A stretch of 64,000 nt of DNA from Cepaea nemoralis. Its lineage: Eukaryota; Mollusca; Gastropoda; Stylommatophora; Helicidae. The notes beneath the pieces are model-generated. The model was not told the DNA's origin and ran no database searches. It saw nothing but the letters and a program-made list of their open reading frames with translations. Made by a program: the position numbers and the translations under genes. Positions 10,011-21,376 of this stretch are shown here, in pieces (position 1 is the stretch's first letter; every line of letters begins with the position of its first letter). Location of the stretch: assembly GCA_014155875.1 (NCBI GenBank), contig JACEFZ010014610.1, forward strand, positions 323,501-387,500, written 5' to 3'.

Positions 10011-10313
10011 AGTGTAGGGTTCCATATGTCCAGTGCGTCTTAGGCGTGTATAAAGGAGCTTTATTTTGGCTTAATTAACTAATTCAGTGTTAAACAAATA
10101 GTAGGTTTGGGGCAAACATGGTACACAATCAAATAAATAAGTATTATAATGTAAATTTACGTTCACTGAGCACTGAAATTGCGGGAGAGTCCAGAAGCAA
10201 AATCACATAACACGATGACTCTAGTATGGCGATATGTTGTCCTTCTGTTCAAATGGGAGATCGCATTTGGCGATATATTATCCTTCGGCACTGAATGTTT
10301 TAAAGGCGCTATC

Positions 10314-10457
10314 ATACATCTTGTGATCAGTTACCATACATCTTGTGATCAGTTAACAGCGACTAGAGGTCGCGGCCAGTTACCGCACATCTTGTGATCA
10401 GTTAACAGCGACTAGAGGTCGCGGCCAGTTACCGCACATCTTGTGATCAGTTAACTG
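10314..10457. repeat. short tandem repeat, 49-bp unit, about 2.5 copies
   Basis: CATCTTGTGATCAGTTA recurs four times. The two central intervals also share ACAGCGACTAGAGGTCGCGG and are nearly identical 49-bp units. The unit itself contains the small inverted repeat GCGACTAGAGGTCGC. Confidence 0.85.
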
Positions 10458-10459
10458 CT

Positions 10460-11975
10460 TTAACGACTCAGCCACAAAGATTGAGAACCTTTGCGTGTGG
10501 AGCATATTCCCACGCAAAAAAATGGCGTAGAGACCGTGTCAAGGCAGTTTATTAACTTGGATCGCAAGCAGCCACTGGATAGCTTGTCTACACCCACGAC
10601 CCTTGACCCTTTTAGCAGCCGACCTGTGCTGTCGATCACGTAACCGTGCACGCCATGATACTGCGGTATAGAAGAGCAGGTCACCTGTTGACAGATTGGT
10701 GCTCTCTGTTCCTGGGACGTTCAAACAATGGGCTTTTTAAAACTTGGCTTCGGCCGATAGTACCGCTTTGCATGTTCAATTTCTTCAGTATTCTCATGTC
10801 ATGGCTCGATAAACACTATGGACTACAATTCATTTCAATTGAATTTTCCAAATGTGGCTGATGTGGTCACATGATTATTAATCTGAGGTTGGGATGGGCC
10901 CTAATTATGACGTCGCTGATGACGTTGATGACGTTGAACGGGTTAGGAGTAATGGGAAAATGACAGAATGACCGTTATTACTAATATCTCAGGAAGTACA
11001 TTGCGAACTCGCGTAGTCTCAGACAGTGTACCTAAAGACAAGGAGTGACTACTTATAGTTGACAGGGCATTGCAGGTATGCAGCACGTGAACAGCTCTTT
11101 TCACACTGTGTGTTTGAATTGTCACAACATGTTCTAGTTTTTGTCTTCTCATAATGTGACTAAACATGATGACTACATCATTCTGATGTTTGTGATATGT
11201 TGTCTTTGTGTATTAACCTCCCCCCTCCCCCCTTAAAAAAACATGTCGATTATTAGGTACTTCATTTTTAATTCACAAAAAAACAAAAAACCACGTAGTT
11301 ATTTTTAACACCGATCTAGATCTGGTGGGATAGTCGATTTTCAGAATACGGATATCGGGATTACCAATTGTCCAGTATTCACAGTTGTGTGTTAGAACTG
11401 GTTCTATGTAACATGTACGAATTCTTTACATAAATGCAAGAACTAACTACTTATAGCTGAGAGGACTCTGCAGGGATGCAGCAAGAGAACAGCTTTTGTC
11501 AGACTGCCGGTAGTTAATCCTAGCATGTTTATTCGGGAAATATTACAGTCAAAGGAAATCGATCTAAAACACACCAGAAAACACCACTTCTAGGAATATT
11601 CGCTCCAGCTTACGGTATAAAGCAGTGGTTCTCGTACCTTTTATACTGGCAACTACTTAACATGTTGCCGCAGAGGGCGGTATGTTACTGGTAATGTAAC
11701 TGTAAAAACCCAAACACCAGCTCCTGTTAACACCATTTCCATAACACAAAACTCGGTTACCTACAATACGACCAACAGAAAGTATATTGCATAAATGAGA
11801 GGAGCTGTCATAGTTCTTTCAGGTTTAGAAGTTCGGGTCAACTATCTAGACATCATGGGTATGCTTGTTCGGAGATGATGGCGGATGAAGCAACTAGAAA
11901 ACATCATGCAGGGGATGTGTCAACAAAATGTTGCCATCAAGTTTGCACATGACCACGTCTTCATAAAACAGACAG
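10460..11975. other. no recognisable gene
   Basis: About 1.5 kb with no motif I can identify. It includes a short C-rich tract at 11220-11232 and A-rich runs at 11236-11290. Confidence 0.5.
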
Positions 11976-11979
11976 ATCA

Positions 11980-12755
11980 TTACAACTTACTACCTAAATC
12001 AATGACGCAACTATAGAATTCGGAATTAGGTTAAACGCTATTAAAACAAAGGTGATAATAATGGCCAAACAAAACTAGATAATAAAATTTAACATCAAAG
12101 GAAAGACTACTGAACATATACAGAAATGTCCGCATTTGGGACATATCAATACAGACAATGCTAAGTATGAAACTGAAATTGAAATAAGGTTAAGGTTTGC
12201 GATAACCACACTGCTTTAACAGAAACCAACATTCATATCGACAAGTAACATTAATAATGAACTGAGGAGACAAACAACCATAAAGTACACCTGGTCCATA
12301 ACACCAAACAGCCCTGAAAATTAACACCCTAAACATGTGGGATGAAAGTAGTATGAAAGCTTTAGAGATATACCGGTATTGTTATCTCAGGATGTTAAGA
12401 ATATGCTAGACACAACAGAGATCAACCGAACACATTCTTAAAGACATTGGAGACAACTTCTGAGCGACATGAAAAAAGAACGTTTTCTTAGCTTGGGCAC
12501 AGCTTGGAACGTGTTGGTTTATTTTAAAAAAAAAATACAGGAGGGCAAGATCCCAGGCAAGAGAAACAACAGGAAGTCCTAGATACATCTACACCAGAGA
12601 AGAATGGCAAGTTTATGATGAGCTGTACAGAGCTGCTGAGAATAAAACACTAGTGGAGGGTCATAAATGGACGACGTCAACACAATTCTTCGGAGTATAT
12701 GATGATGATGATGATGATAATGATGATGATGATGATGATGATGATGATGTTCATG
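11980..12755 (+). pseudogene. RTE-type LINE 3' half, heavily decayed, with (GAT)n tail
   Basis: The plus strand reads GIRLNAIKTKVIIMAKQN (RTE members have a similar NxKKTKVM block after YADD), then KCPHLGHINTDNAKYETEIE (the YLGSLIT block) and, in other frames, MKALEIYRYCYLRMLRICW and TEINRTHS. Coding resemblance fades by 12560. The end is a (GAT)n/(GATAAT) tract at 12698-12750, a typical RTE short-repeat tail. Many stops show that the copy is old. Confidence 0.65.
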
Positions 12756-12824
12756 ATTAATTGTAACCAGTCTTATCTCGTCCGTTTTAATCTTATTAAT
12801 ATTGATATTAGAATGTAAGTAAGT

Positions 12825-13068
12825 TAGTTGCATATCCATTACAGAACGTGTGCAGTCAACACCAACATTTTTTGCTGTTGTTGATGTCTTGGCATGTTTT
12901 ACGTTCAGTAGTTTGCCATTACTTTTTGAACGACCGGCACCCATACCATTTCGAAAAACACCAAAGCAATGCGGTCTGCTGCCAAATCACGCGCAGCTGT
13001 GATTCGAACGCGGGTATACAGAATCACGAACCGCTCCCGTAACCCCTTCGCCACAGAGGGCGGTAAGT
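12825..13068 (-). mobile_element. tRNA-derived SINE (family A)
   Basis: Read on the minus strand, the head contains GTGGCGAAGGGGTTA (box A-like, 13040-13055) and GCGTTCGAATCA (box B-like, 13000-13012) at tRNA-like spacing. The body includes a sequence whose plus-strand form is TTCAGTAGTTTGCCATTACT and CTGTTGTTGATGTCTTGGCA. Further copies lie at 18725, 49400, 50078 and 60515, so this is a dispersed family. It is transcribed by RNA polymerase III in principle; activity is not implied. Confidence 0.8.
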
Positions 13069-13147
13069 AAGTATTAGCAATTCAGGGATCTCTTGTACAC
13101 GCCTTAAGGTGAATTCGGTAAATGGTGCTAGACGGATAATTTTACAC

Positions 13148-16100
13148 CAGTCGGCACCCGGTGGGGAATGTGGTCAGTAGCACCCCGAGCATCTTGACTT
13201 TTCCTGGTACCAGTGTCAGGCTGGACCAACCCCGGCCATCTTGACTTTTCCTGGTACCAGGGTCAGGCTGGACCAACCCCGGCAATCTTGACTTTTCCTG
13301 GTACCAGTGTCAGGCTGGACCAACCCCGGCCACCTGGACGTTTCCTGGTACCAGTGTCAGACTGGACCAACCCCGGCCACCTAGGCTTTTCCTGGTACCA
13401 GTGTCAGGCTGGACCAACCCCGGCCACCTCGACTTTTCCTGCTACCAGTGTCAGGCTGGACCAACCCCAGCAACCTGGACTTTTCCTGGTACCAGTGTCA
13501 GGCTGGACCAACCCCGGCCACCTGGACTTTTCCTGGTACCAGTGTCAGACTGGACCAACCCCGGCCACCTGGACTTTTCCTGGTACCAGTGTCAGACTGG
13601 ACCAACCCCATCCACCTTGACTTTTCCAGGTACCAGTGTCAGACTGGACCAACCCCGTCCATCTTGACTTTTCCTGGTACCAGTGTCAGACTGGACCAAC
13701 CCCGTCCATCTTGACTTTTCCTGGTACCAGTTCAGACTGGACCAACCCCGGCCACCTGGACTTTTCCTGGTACCAGTGTCAGGCTGGACCAACCCCGGCC
13801 ACCTTGACTTTTCCTGGTACCAGTGTCAGACTGGACCAACCCCATCCACCTTGACTTTTCCAGGTACCAGTGTCAGACTGGACCAACCCCGGCCACCTGG
13901 ACTTTTTCCTGGTACCAGTGTCAGGCTGGACCAACCCCGTCCATCTTGACTTTTCCTGGTACCAGTGTCAGGCTGGACCAACCCCGGCCACCTTGACTTT
14001 TCCTGGTACCAGTGTCAGACTGGACCAACCCCGGCCACCTTGACTTTTCCTGCTACCAGTGTCAGACTGGACCAACCCCGGCCACCTTGACTTTTCCTGC
14101 TACCAGTGTCAGGCTGGACCAACCCCGGCCACCTTGACTTTAACTGGTACCAGTGTCAGACTGGACCAACCCCGTCCACCTTGACTTTTCCTGGTACCAG
14201 TGTCAGACTGGACCAACCCCGGCCACCTTGACTTTTCCTGCTACCAGTGTCAGACTGGACCAACCCCATCCATCTTGACTTTTCCTGGTACCAGTGTCAG
14301 ACTGGACCAACCCCGTCCACCTTGACTTTTCCTGGCACCAGTGTCAGACTGGACCAACCCCGTCCATCTTGACTTTTCCTGGTACCAGTGTCAGGACTGG
14401 ACCAACCCCGGCCACCTTGACTTTTCCTGATACCAGTGTCAGACTGGACCAACCCCGTCCATCTTGACTTTTCCTGGTACCAGTTCAGACTGGACCAACC
14501 CCGGCCACCTTGACTTTTCCTGGTACCAGTGTCAGGCTGGACCAACCCCGGCCATCTTGACTTTTCCTGGTACCAGTGTCAGGCTGGACCAACCCCGGCC
14601 ACCTGGACTTTTCCTGGTACCAGTGTCAGGCTGGACCAACCCCGGCCACCTTGACTTTTCCTGGTACCAGTGTCAGGCTGGACCAACCCCGGCCACCTTG
14701 ACTTTTCCTGGTACCAGTGTCAGGCTGGACCAACCCCGGCCATCCTGGACTTTTCCTGGTACCAGTGTCAGGACTGGACCAACCCCGTCCATCCTTGACT
14801 TTTCCTGGTACCAGTGTCAGGCTGGACCAACCCCGGCCACCTTGACTTTTCCTGGTACCAGTGTCAGGACTGGACCAACCCCGTCCACCTTGACTTTTCC
14901 TGGTACCAGTGTCAGGACTGGACCAACCCCGGCCATCTTGACTTTTCCTGGTACCAGTGTCAGCTGGACCAACCCCGGCCATCTTGACTTTTCCTGGTAC
15001 CAGTGTCAGGCTGGACCAACCCCGGCCATCCTTGACTTTTCCTGGTACCAGTGTCAGGACTGGACCAACCCCGGCCACCTTGACTTTTCCTGGTACCAGT
15101 GTCAGACTGGACCAACCCCGGCCACCTTGACCTTTTCCTGGTACCAGTGTCAGACTGGACCAACCCCGTGCCACCTTGACTTTCCTGGTACCAGTGTCAG
15201 ACTGGACCAACCCCGTCCACCTTGACTTTTCCTGGTACCAGTGTCAGACCTGTACCAACCCCGTCCACCTTGACTTTTCCTGGTACCAGTGTCAGACTGG
15301 ACCAACCCCGTCCACCTTGACTTTTCCTGGTACCAGTGTCAGACTGGACCAACCCCGTCTATCTTGACTTTTCCTGGTATCAGTGTCAGACTGGACCAAC
15401 CCCGTCCATCTTGACTTTTCCTGGTACCAGTGTCGACTGGACCAGTGTCAGACTGGACCAACCCCGCCACCATAACTTTTTCTGGTACAGTGTCAGACTG
15501 GACCAGTGTCAGACTGGACCAACCCCGGCCACCTTGACTTTTCCAGTACCAGTGTCAGGCTGGACCAACCCCGTCCATCTTGACTTTTCCTGTACCAGTG
15601 TCAGGCTGGACCAGTGGCAGACTGGACCAACCCCGGCCACCTTGACATTTCCTGGTACCAGTGTCAGACTGGACCAACCCGTCTATCTTGACTTTTCCTG
15701 GTACCAGTGTCAGACTGGACCAACCCCGTCCACCTTGACTTTTCCTGGTACCAGTGTCAGACTGGACCAACCCCGTCCACCTTGACTTTTCCTGGTACCA
15801 GTGTCAGACTGGACCATCCCCGTCCATCTTGACTTTTCCTGGTATCAGTGTCAGACTGGACCAACCCCGTCCATCTTGACTTTTCCTGGTACCAGTGTCA
15901 GACTGGACCAGTGTCAGACTGGACCAACCCCGGCCACCTTGACTTTTCCAGGTACCAGTGTCAGACTGGACCAACCCCGTCCATCTTGACTTTTCCTGGT
16001 ACCAGTGTCAGACTGGACCAACCCCGTCCATCTTGACTTTTCCTGGTTCCAGTTCAGACTGGACCAACCCCGTCCATCTTGACTTTTCCTAGTACCAGTG

Positions 16101-17745
16101 TCAGACTGGACCAACACCGGCCACCTTGACTTTTCCTGGTACCAGTTCAGACTGGACCAACCCCGTCCATCTTGACCTTTCCTGGTACCAGTGTCAGGCT
16201 GGACCAGTGTCAGACTGGACCAACCCCGTCCACCTTGACTTTTCCTGGTACCAGTGTCAGACTGGACCAACCCCGTCCATCTTGACTTTTCCTGGTATCA
16301 GTGTCAGACTGGACCAGTGTCAGACTAGACCAACCCCGTCCACCTTGACTTTTCCTGGTACCAGTGTCAGACTGGACCAACCCCGTCCACCTTTACTTTT
16401 CCTGGTACCAGTGTCAGACTGGACCAACCCCGTCCATCTTGACTTTTCCTGGTATCAGTGTCAGACTGGACCAACCCCGTCCATCTTGACTTTTCCTGGT
16501 ACCAGTGTCAGACTGGACCAGTGTCAGACTGGACCAACCCCGGCCACCATGACATTTCCTGGTACCAGTGTCAGACTGGACCAGTGTCAGACTGGACCAA
16601 CCCCGGCCACCTTGACTTTTCCAGGTACCAGTGTCAGGCTGGACCAACCCCGTCCATCTTGACTTTTCCTGGTACCAGTGTCAGGCTGGACCAGTGTCAG
16701 ACTGGACCAACCCCGTCCACCTTGACATTTCCTGGTACCAGTGTCAGACTGGACCAACCCCGTCCATCTTGACTTTTCCTGGTACCAGTGTCAGACTGGA
16801 CCAACCCCGTCCACCTTGACTTTTCCTGGTACCAGTGTCAGACTGGACCAACCCCGTCCACCTTGACTTTTCCTGGTACCAGTGTCAGACTGGACCATCC
16901 CCGTCCATCTTGACTTTTCCTGGTATCAGTGTCAGACTGGACCAACCCCGTCCATCTTGACTTTTCCTGGTACCAGTGTCAGACTGGACCAGTGTCAGAC
17001 TGGACCAACCCCGGCCACCTTGACTTTTCCTGGTACCAGTGTCAGACTGGACCAGTGTCAGACTGGACCAACCCCGGCCACCTTGACTTTTCCTGGTACC
17101 AGTGTCAGGCTGGACCAACCCCGTCCATCTTGACTTTTCCTGGTACCAGTGTCAGACTGGACCAGTGTCAGACTGGACCAACCCCGGCCACCTTGACTTT
17201 TCCTGGTACCAGTGTCAGACTGGACCAACCCCGTCCACCTTGACTTTTCCTGGTACCAGTGTCAGACTGGACCAACCCCGTCCATCTTGACTTTTCCTGG
17301 TACCAGTGTCAGACTGGACCAACCCCGGCCACCTTGACTTTTCCTGGTACCAGTGTCAGACTGGACCAACCCCGGCCACTTTGACTTTTCCTGGTACCAG
17401 TGTCAGACTGGACCAACCCCGGCCACCTTGACTTTTCCTGGTACCAGTGTCAGACTGGACCAACCCCGGCCACCTTGACTTTTCCTGGTACCAGTGTCAG
17501 GCTGGACCAACCCCGGCCACCTTGACTTTTCCTGGTACCAGTGTCAGACTGGACCAACCCCGGCCACCTTGACTTTTCCTGGTACCAGTGTCAGACTGGA
17601 CCAACCCCGGCCACCTTGACTTTTCCTAGCACCAGTGTCAGGCTGGCTAGCCTAGGAGCCTAGGTCAATGTTACAAATTCAAGTTCGCTCCGATGCTCAG
17701 CGAAAACATCACCACTAGGGCGGCAAGCATGCTCTATATCAAGCC
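13148..17745 (-). mobile_element. family B SINE with a giant internal satellite expansion
   Basis: The right flank of the satellite (17641-17745), read on the minus strand, is a SINE head: GCCGCCCTAGTGGTGATGTT (box A-like) and GCGAACTTGAATTTG (box B-like), then TTGACCTAGG and AGGCTAGCCAGCC. The left flank (13148-13195), also read on the minus strand, is the SINE 3' core ending GTGCTACTGACCACATTCC, matching ATACTGACCACATAG at 43400-43430 and GTACTGACCACG at 61735. So the SINE 5' part lies right of the array and the 3' part left of it. The monomer carries the SINE body segment between them. Confidence 0.75.
13190..17640. repeat. 47-bp satellite array, about 90 copies, with a 63-bp variant
   Basis: The unit contains TTGACTTTTCCTGGTACCAG, TGTCAGACTGGACCAACC and CCGGCCACC; successive CTGGTACC starts at 13204 and 13251 give 47 bp. 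Common variants are CCGTCCATC or CCGTCCACC for CCGGCCACC, CTGGTATC, and GGC for GAC before TGG. From about 15.43 kb rightward about twelve units carry an extra 16 bp (GTGTCAGACTGGACCA), giving 63-bp monomers. Blocks at 15811 and 16892 are identical for nearly 150 bp downstream and also upstream, showing larger duplications. Open frames up to 253 codons arise because 47 bp shifts the frame each unit and only one frame holds a TGA. Confidence 0.97.
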
Positions 17746-17814
17746 TGTAAGTGTGGAAGCTTATGTCTCTATTATCTTAATGCATTAATGTATTAGTGTT
17801 TTCATTGTTTTTCT

Positions 17815-18535
17815 TCCATCGTGTAAACTTATATCTTAACATAGCAAAAACAAAGATAATGCATACAGACAAAACTACTATGGAGAAAGAAATATACGTT
17901 AATGGGGAAAAATTGGAGGTGGTGGAAAATTTTGAATATCTTGGGTCACTGATTACCAACAATGGTGACACAATGACAGAAATTAAACGGCGACTATCAA
18001 TTGCTCTTCAAAGACTAAAACAGCTGAATAAATTATGGAGTGGGACAGACAGAACTACAAAAATTAGATTTTTAAGAGCATGCATCTTTCCCATTGCAAC
18101 ATACGCTTGTGAGACCTGGACACTTACCAAATAAGCTGAACAGCGCATAAACGCCTTCGAATATAAATGTTATAGACGAGTTCTAAGAATATCTTGAGTA
18201 AAGAAAAGAACAAATGCATCCATACTTAAAGAATTGAATATTGAAGAAGGTTGGCTATTAAAGACGATAAAACAAAGAAAATTGAAATATTTTGGTCACT
18301 TGAAACGTCACGAAAGTTTGGAGAGAACAATATTGGAAGGATATATGCCTGGGAAGAGAGGAAGAGGAAGGCCAAAGAGAAGATGGGTGCAGGATGTGGC
18401 GGATGATCTCCAGATGGGTGTATCAGGTGCGGGACATCTTGCTTATGATCGAGAGGTTTTCCGGAAGTTTGTTATGGCAGCGAGGTTCTGCAAAGGACAT
18501 GCTACTACTGAATAAACTGAATGTGTAATATTGAC
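17815..18535 (+). pseudogene. RTE-type LINE 3' half, nearly intact frame with two stops
   Basis: The frame from 17796 to 18515 is continuous except for TAA at 18132 and TGA near 18195. It encodes the RTE region after the catalytic box: NIAKTKIMHTDKTTMEKEI, NGEKLEVVENFEYLGSLIT, RFLRACIFPIATYACETWTL, then RRVLRIS, GWLLKTIKQRKLKYFGHLKR and the basic RGRGRPKRRWVQDVADDLQM. The copy is 5'-truncated (no YADD box) and lies directly right of the satellite-bearing SINE. A second, worse copy of the same subfamily lies at 38505-39025. Codons after the final Glu read TAA in place of the (TGAA)n tail seen there. Confidence 0.85.
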
Positions 18536-18721
18536 ATGCATTCTCTCACATCATTTTATGTTTGTATGCCACAAAAGGTAACAAGAACAACAAGGTCCCA
18601 AATATGCCAACAACACAGAACTGTTCTGCAGTGAATCTTATTCGCTTTCGTGTATTAGGACATGAAAGGCTGACAAATTGACCGCTGGGTGCAACAATCA
18701 AATTGCCCAGTTACATATTTC

Positions 18722-18930
18722 AAGTTAGTTGTATGTCCTTTACAGAACGTTACAATCAAGCCCCGTATTTTTTGGGTGTTTATGATTTACTAGGCACATC
18801 TTACGTTCAGTGTTTAGCCTTTGCTTTCTGAACGACCGAAGCTTCATTCCATCAAAATCACAAAGCAACCTGATTACAAATCTCCTAGTCGATTTTGAAC
18901 CCTCGACTCTTTCATGGCGGGACATTGTGA
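18722..18930 (-). mobile_element. tRNA-derived SINE (family A)
   Basis: The plus strand shows GTTAGTTGTATGTCCTTTAC, ATCTTACGTTCAG, TTTGCTTTCTGAACGACCGA and TTTTGAACCCTCGACTC, aligned in order with the copy at 12825. The tRNA-like head is at the right and more diverged than in that copy. Confidence 0.75.
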
Positions 18931-19126
18931 AATCATTCTTTGTCCCCAAGCCACATCGCCGTCACTTAAGCATTACTGGAAGCACAATCTAATAAAATCA
19001 CTCAGACATAAATCTGTTCGACCACAGAATAAATATTGGACAAGATTCTGTCTTTACACCCGAAACGGAACACAACAGACTCAGTATCCACATGTATACA
19101 CAGCTAAAGACAGGTTCTACAGCAGT

Positions 19127-20697
19127 GTACATCCTGGGAAGCGTACATTCTAGCAAGTGTACATTCTGGCAAGTGGTCATCCCGGTAAGAGGTCATCCTG
19201 GCAAGTGGCAATCCTGGTAAGTGGTCGTCCTGGCAAGTGTATATCCTGGCAAGTTTACATCATGACAAGTGTATATCCTGACAAGTGTACATCCTGACAA
19301 GTATACATCCTGACAAGTGGTCATCCTGACAAGTGTACATCCTGACAAGTGTACATCCTGACAAGTTGTCATCCAGACAAGTGTACATCCTGTCAAGTAT
19401 ATATCCTGGCAGGTTTACATCATGACAAGTGTATATCCTGACAAGTGTACATTCTGGAAAGTAAATATCCTAACAAGTGGTCATCCTTGCGAGTGGCCAT
19501 CCTGGTAAGTGGTCGCCTGGCAAGTGTATATCCTGGCAAGTTTACATCATGACAAGTGTACATCCTGACAAGTATACATCCTGACAAGTGGTCATCCTGA
19601 CAAGTGTACATCCTGACAGGTTTTCATCCAGACAAGTGTACATCCTGGCAAGTATATATCCTGGCAAGTTTACATCATGACATGTGTATATCCTGACAAG
19701 TGTACATCCTGGAAAGTATATATCCTGGTAAGTTTAAATCACGACTGTATATCCTGACAAGTGGTCATCCTGACAAGTGTACATCCTAGCAAGTATATAT
19801 CCTGGCAAGTTTACATCATAACAAGTGTATATCATGACAAGTGGTCATCCTGACAAGTGGTCATCCTGACAAGTGGTCATCCTGACAAGTGTACATCATG
19901 ACAAGTGTACATCCTGGCATGTGGTCACCCTGACAAGTGTACACCTTGGCAAGTGTACATCATGACAAGTGTACATCCTGACAAGTGTACATCCTGATAA
20001 GTGTACACCCTGAAAGTGTACATCTTGGGAAGGGATCATCCTGGCAAGTGGTCATCCTGGCAAGTGTATACCCTGGTAAGTGTACATAATAAAATGTATA
20101 CATCCTGGTATATGGTCATCTTGACAAGTGTACACCCTGACAAGTGTATATCCTTGCAAGTGGTCATTCTGGCAAGTGTACATCATAACAAGTGTACATC
20201 CTGACAAATGTACATCCTGACAAGTGTACATCCTGACAAGTATACATCCTGACAAGTATACATTCTGGCAAGTGTACATCTTGACAAATGTAAATTCTGA
20301 CAAGTGTACATCCTAGCAAGTATACATCCTGACGAGTGTACATCCTAACAAGTGTACATCCTGACAAGTGGTCATCATGACAAGTGGTCATCTTGACAAG
20401 TGTACATCCTGACAATTTTACATCCTAACAAGTGTACATCCTGGCAAGTGTACATCCTGACAAGTGTACATCCTGACAAGTGTACATCCTGACAAGTGTA
20501 CATCCTGACAAGTGGTCATCTTGACAAGTGTACATCCTGACAATTTTACATCTTGACAAGTGTATATCCTGGTATGTGGTAATTCTGGAAAGTGTACATC
20601 CTGGCATGTGGTCATTCTGGCAAGGGTGTATCCTGGCAAGTGTAAATCCCAGTAAATGTATATCATGGAAAATATACATCCTGGCAAGTGGTAAGAA
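19127..20697. repeat. 16-bp minisatellite array, about 98 copies
   Basis: The unit is close to TGACAAGTGTACATCC, with GTGGTCATCC, TATATCC and TTTACATC variants. Stretches such as CAAGTTTACATCATGACAAG recur, showing higher-order duplication of several units. Sixteen is not a multiple of three, so translations have a 16-residue period (MYTCQDVHLSGCTLVR on the minus strand); these are not genes. Confidence 0.96.
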
Positions 20698-20699
20698 CA

Positions 20700-21376
20700 C
20701 AAGAAGGTATATGAATACGTTCGCAGTCAATACTTGAGTGCGACAGTGATTGTGATCAAAGTGCTTTTTAAACCGATGTATAGACATAACATTCAAAGAA
20801 GCCAGCCTTATACCGTGTCGCGAAATGCCGCGTTAACATCCCAGAATATTTTCTCGGTCTCCAAATTTGAGAGGCCAAATTGAGAAAGAATGAATTAATC
20901 ACGCTGCTCCACTGCTATCTAGTCGTGAGGTAAGATTACTCACAAAAAGCCTCTAGCCATGACGTAAGCTTGCAGATGGCAAGTAAAATGGGCTGCTTGA
21001 GACGTTAGACGGACACATCTAGATAATTAGTCTACACTTGGGAAAACTGCTGACCCAGACGGGCTATGACACCACCCAGAGGGTAGACCCTGGATAAATC
21101 AACAATGAACTGGGCCAGTTGTTGAATAAAGGCAATTACCTGTAGCCAGGTGGAGAATGTCAGAGATAGTGAAATAAAACCACCCAGGCGTGAACAACAT
21201 ATTGACCCAGGTGGACATAATAGCCCTAGGGCAGTAAACAAGCCAAGTCAACTCAGAAGGGCAGACTCAGTAGAGTGTGAAAACAGACCTTGTAAAACCG
21301 GTCAGCTGTGAAGTGTCAGGACTGGCCACCCAGAGTAAATGTTGGCTAATAAAACCTAATCAGGAATGCCAGAGGG
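20700..21376. other. no recognisable gene
   Basis: Mixed-composition sequence with several CCACCCAG/CCAGGTGG-type words and no coding motif. Confidence 0.4.

Noticed and set aside
13001..13055. A functional tRNA gene at the tRNA-like head (also at 37902, 60690 and 61621).
   Set aside because: Box A and B are present but the arms do not form a cloverleaf by eye, and each head is attached to a dispersed SINE body.
13213..17290. Many overlapping open frames up to 253 codons on both strands, as if a repetitive secreted protein were encoded.
   Set aside because: The 47-bp unit shifts the frame every copy and contains TGA in only one frame, so long frames arise automatically. There is no signal peptide, consistent frame or splice structure.
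13190..20697. CRISPR-like arrays.
   Set aside because: The repeats are directly adjacent with no unique spacers, and the sequence is eukaryotic with SINEs and LINEs.
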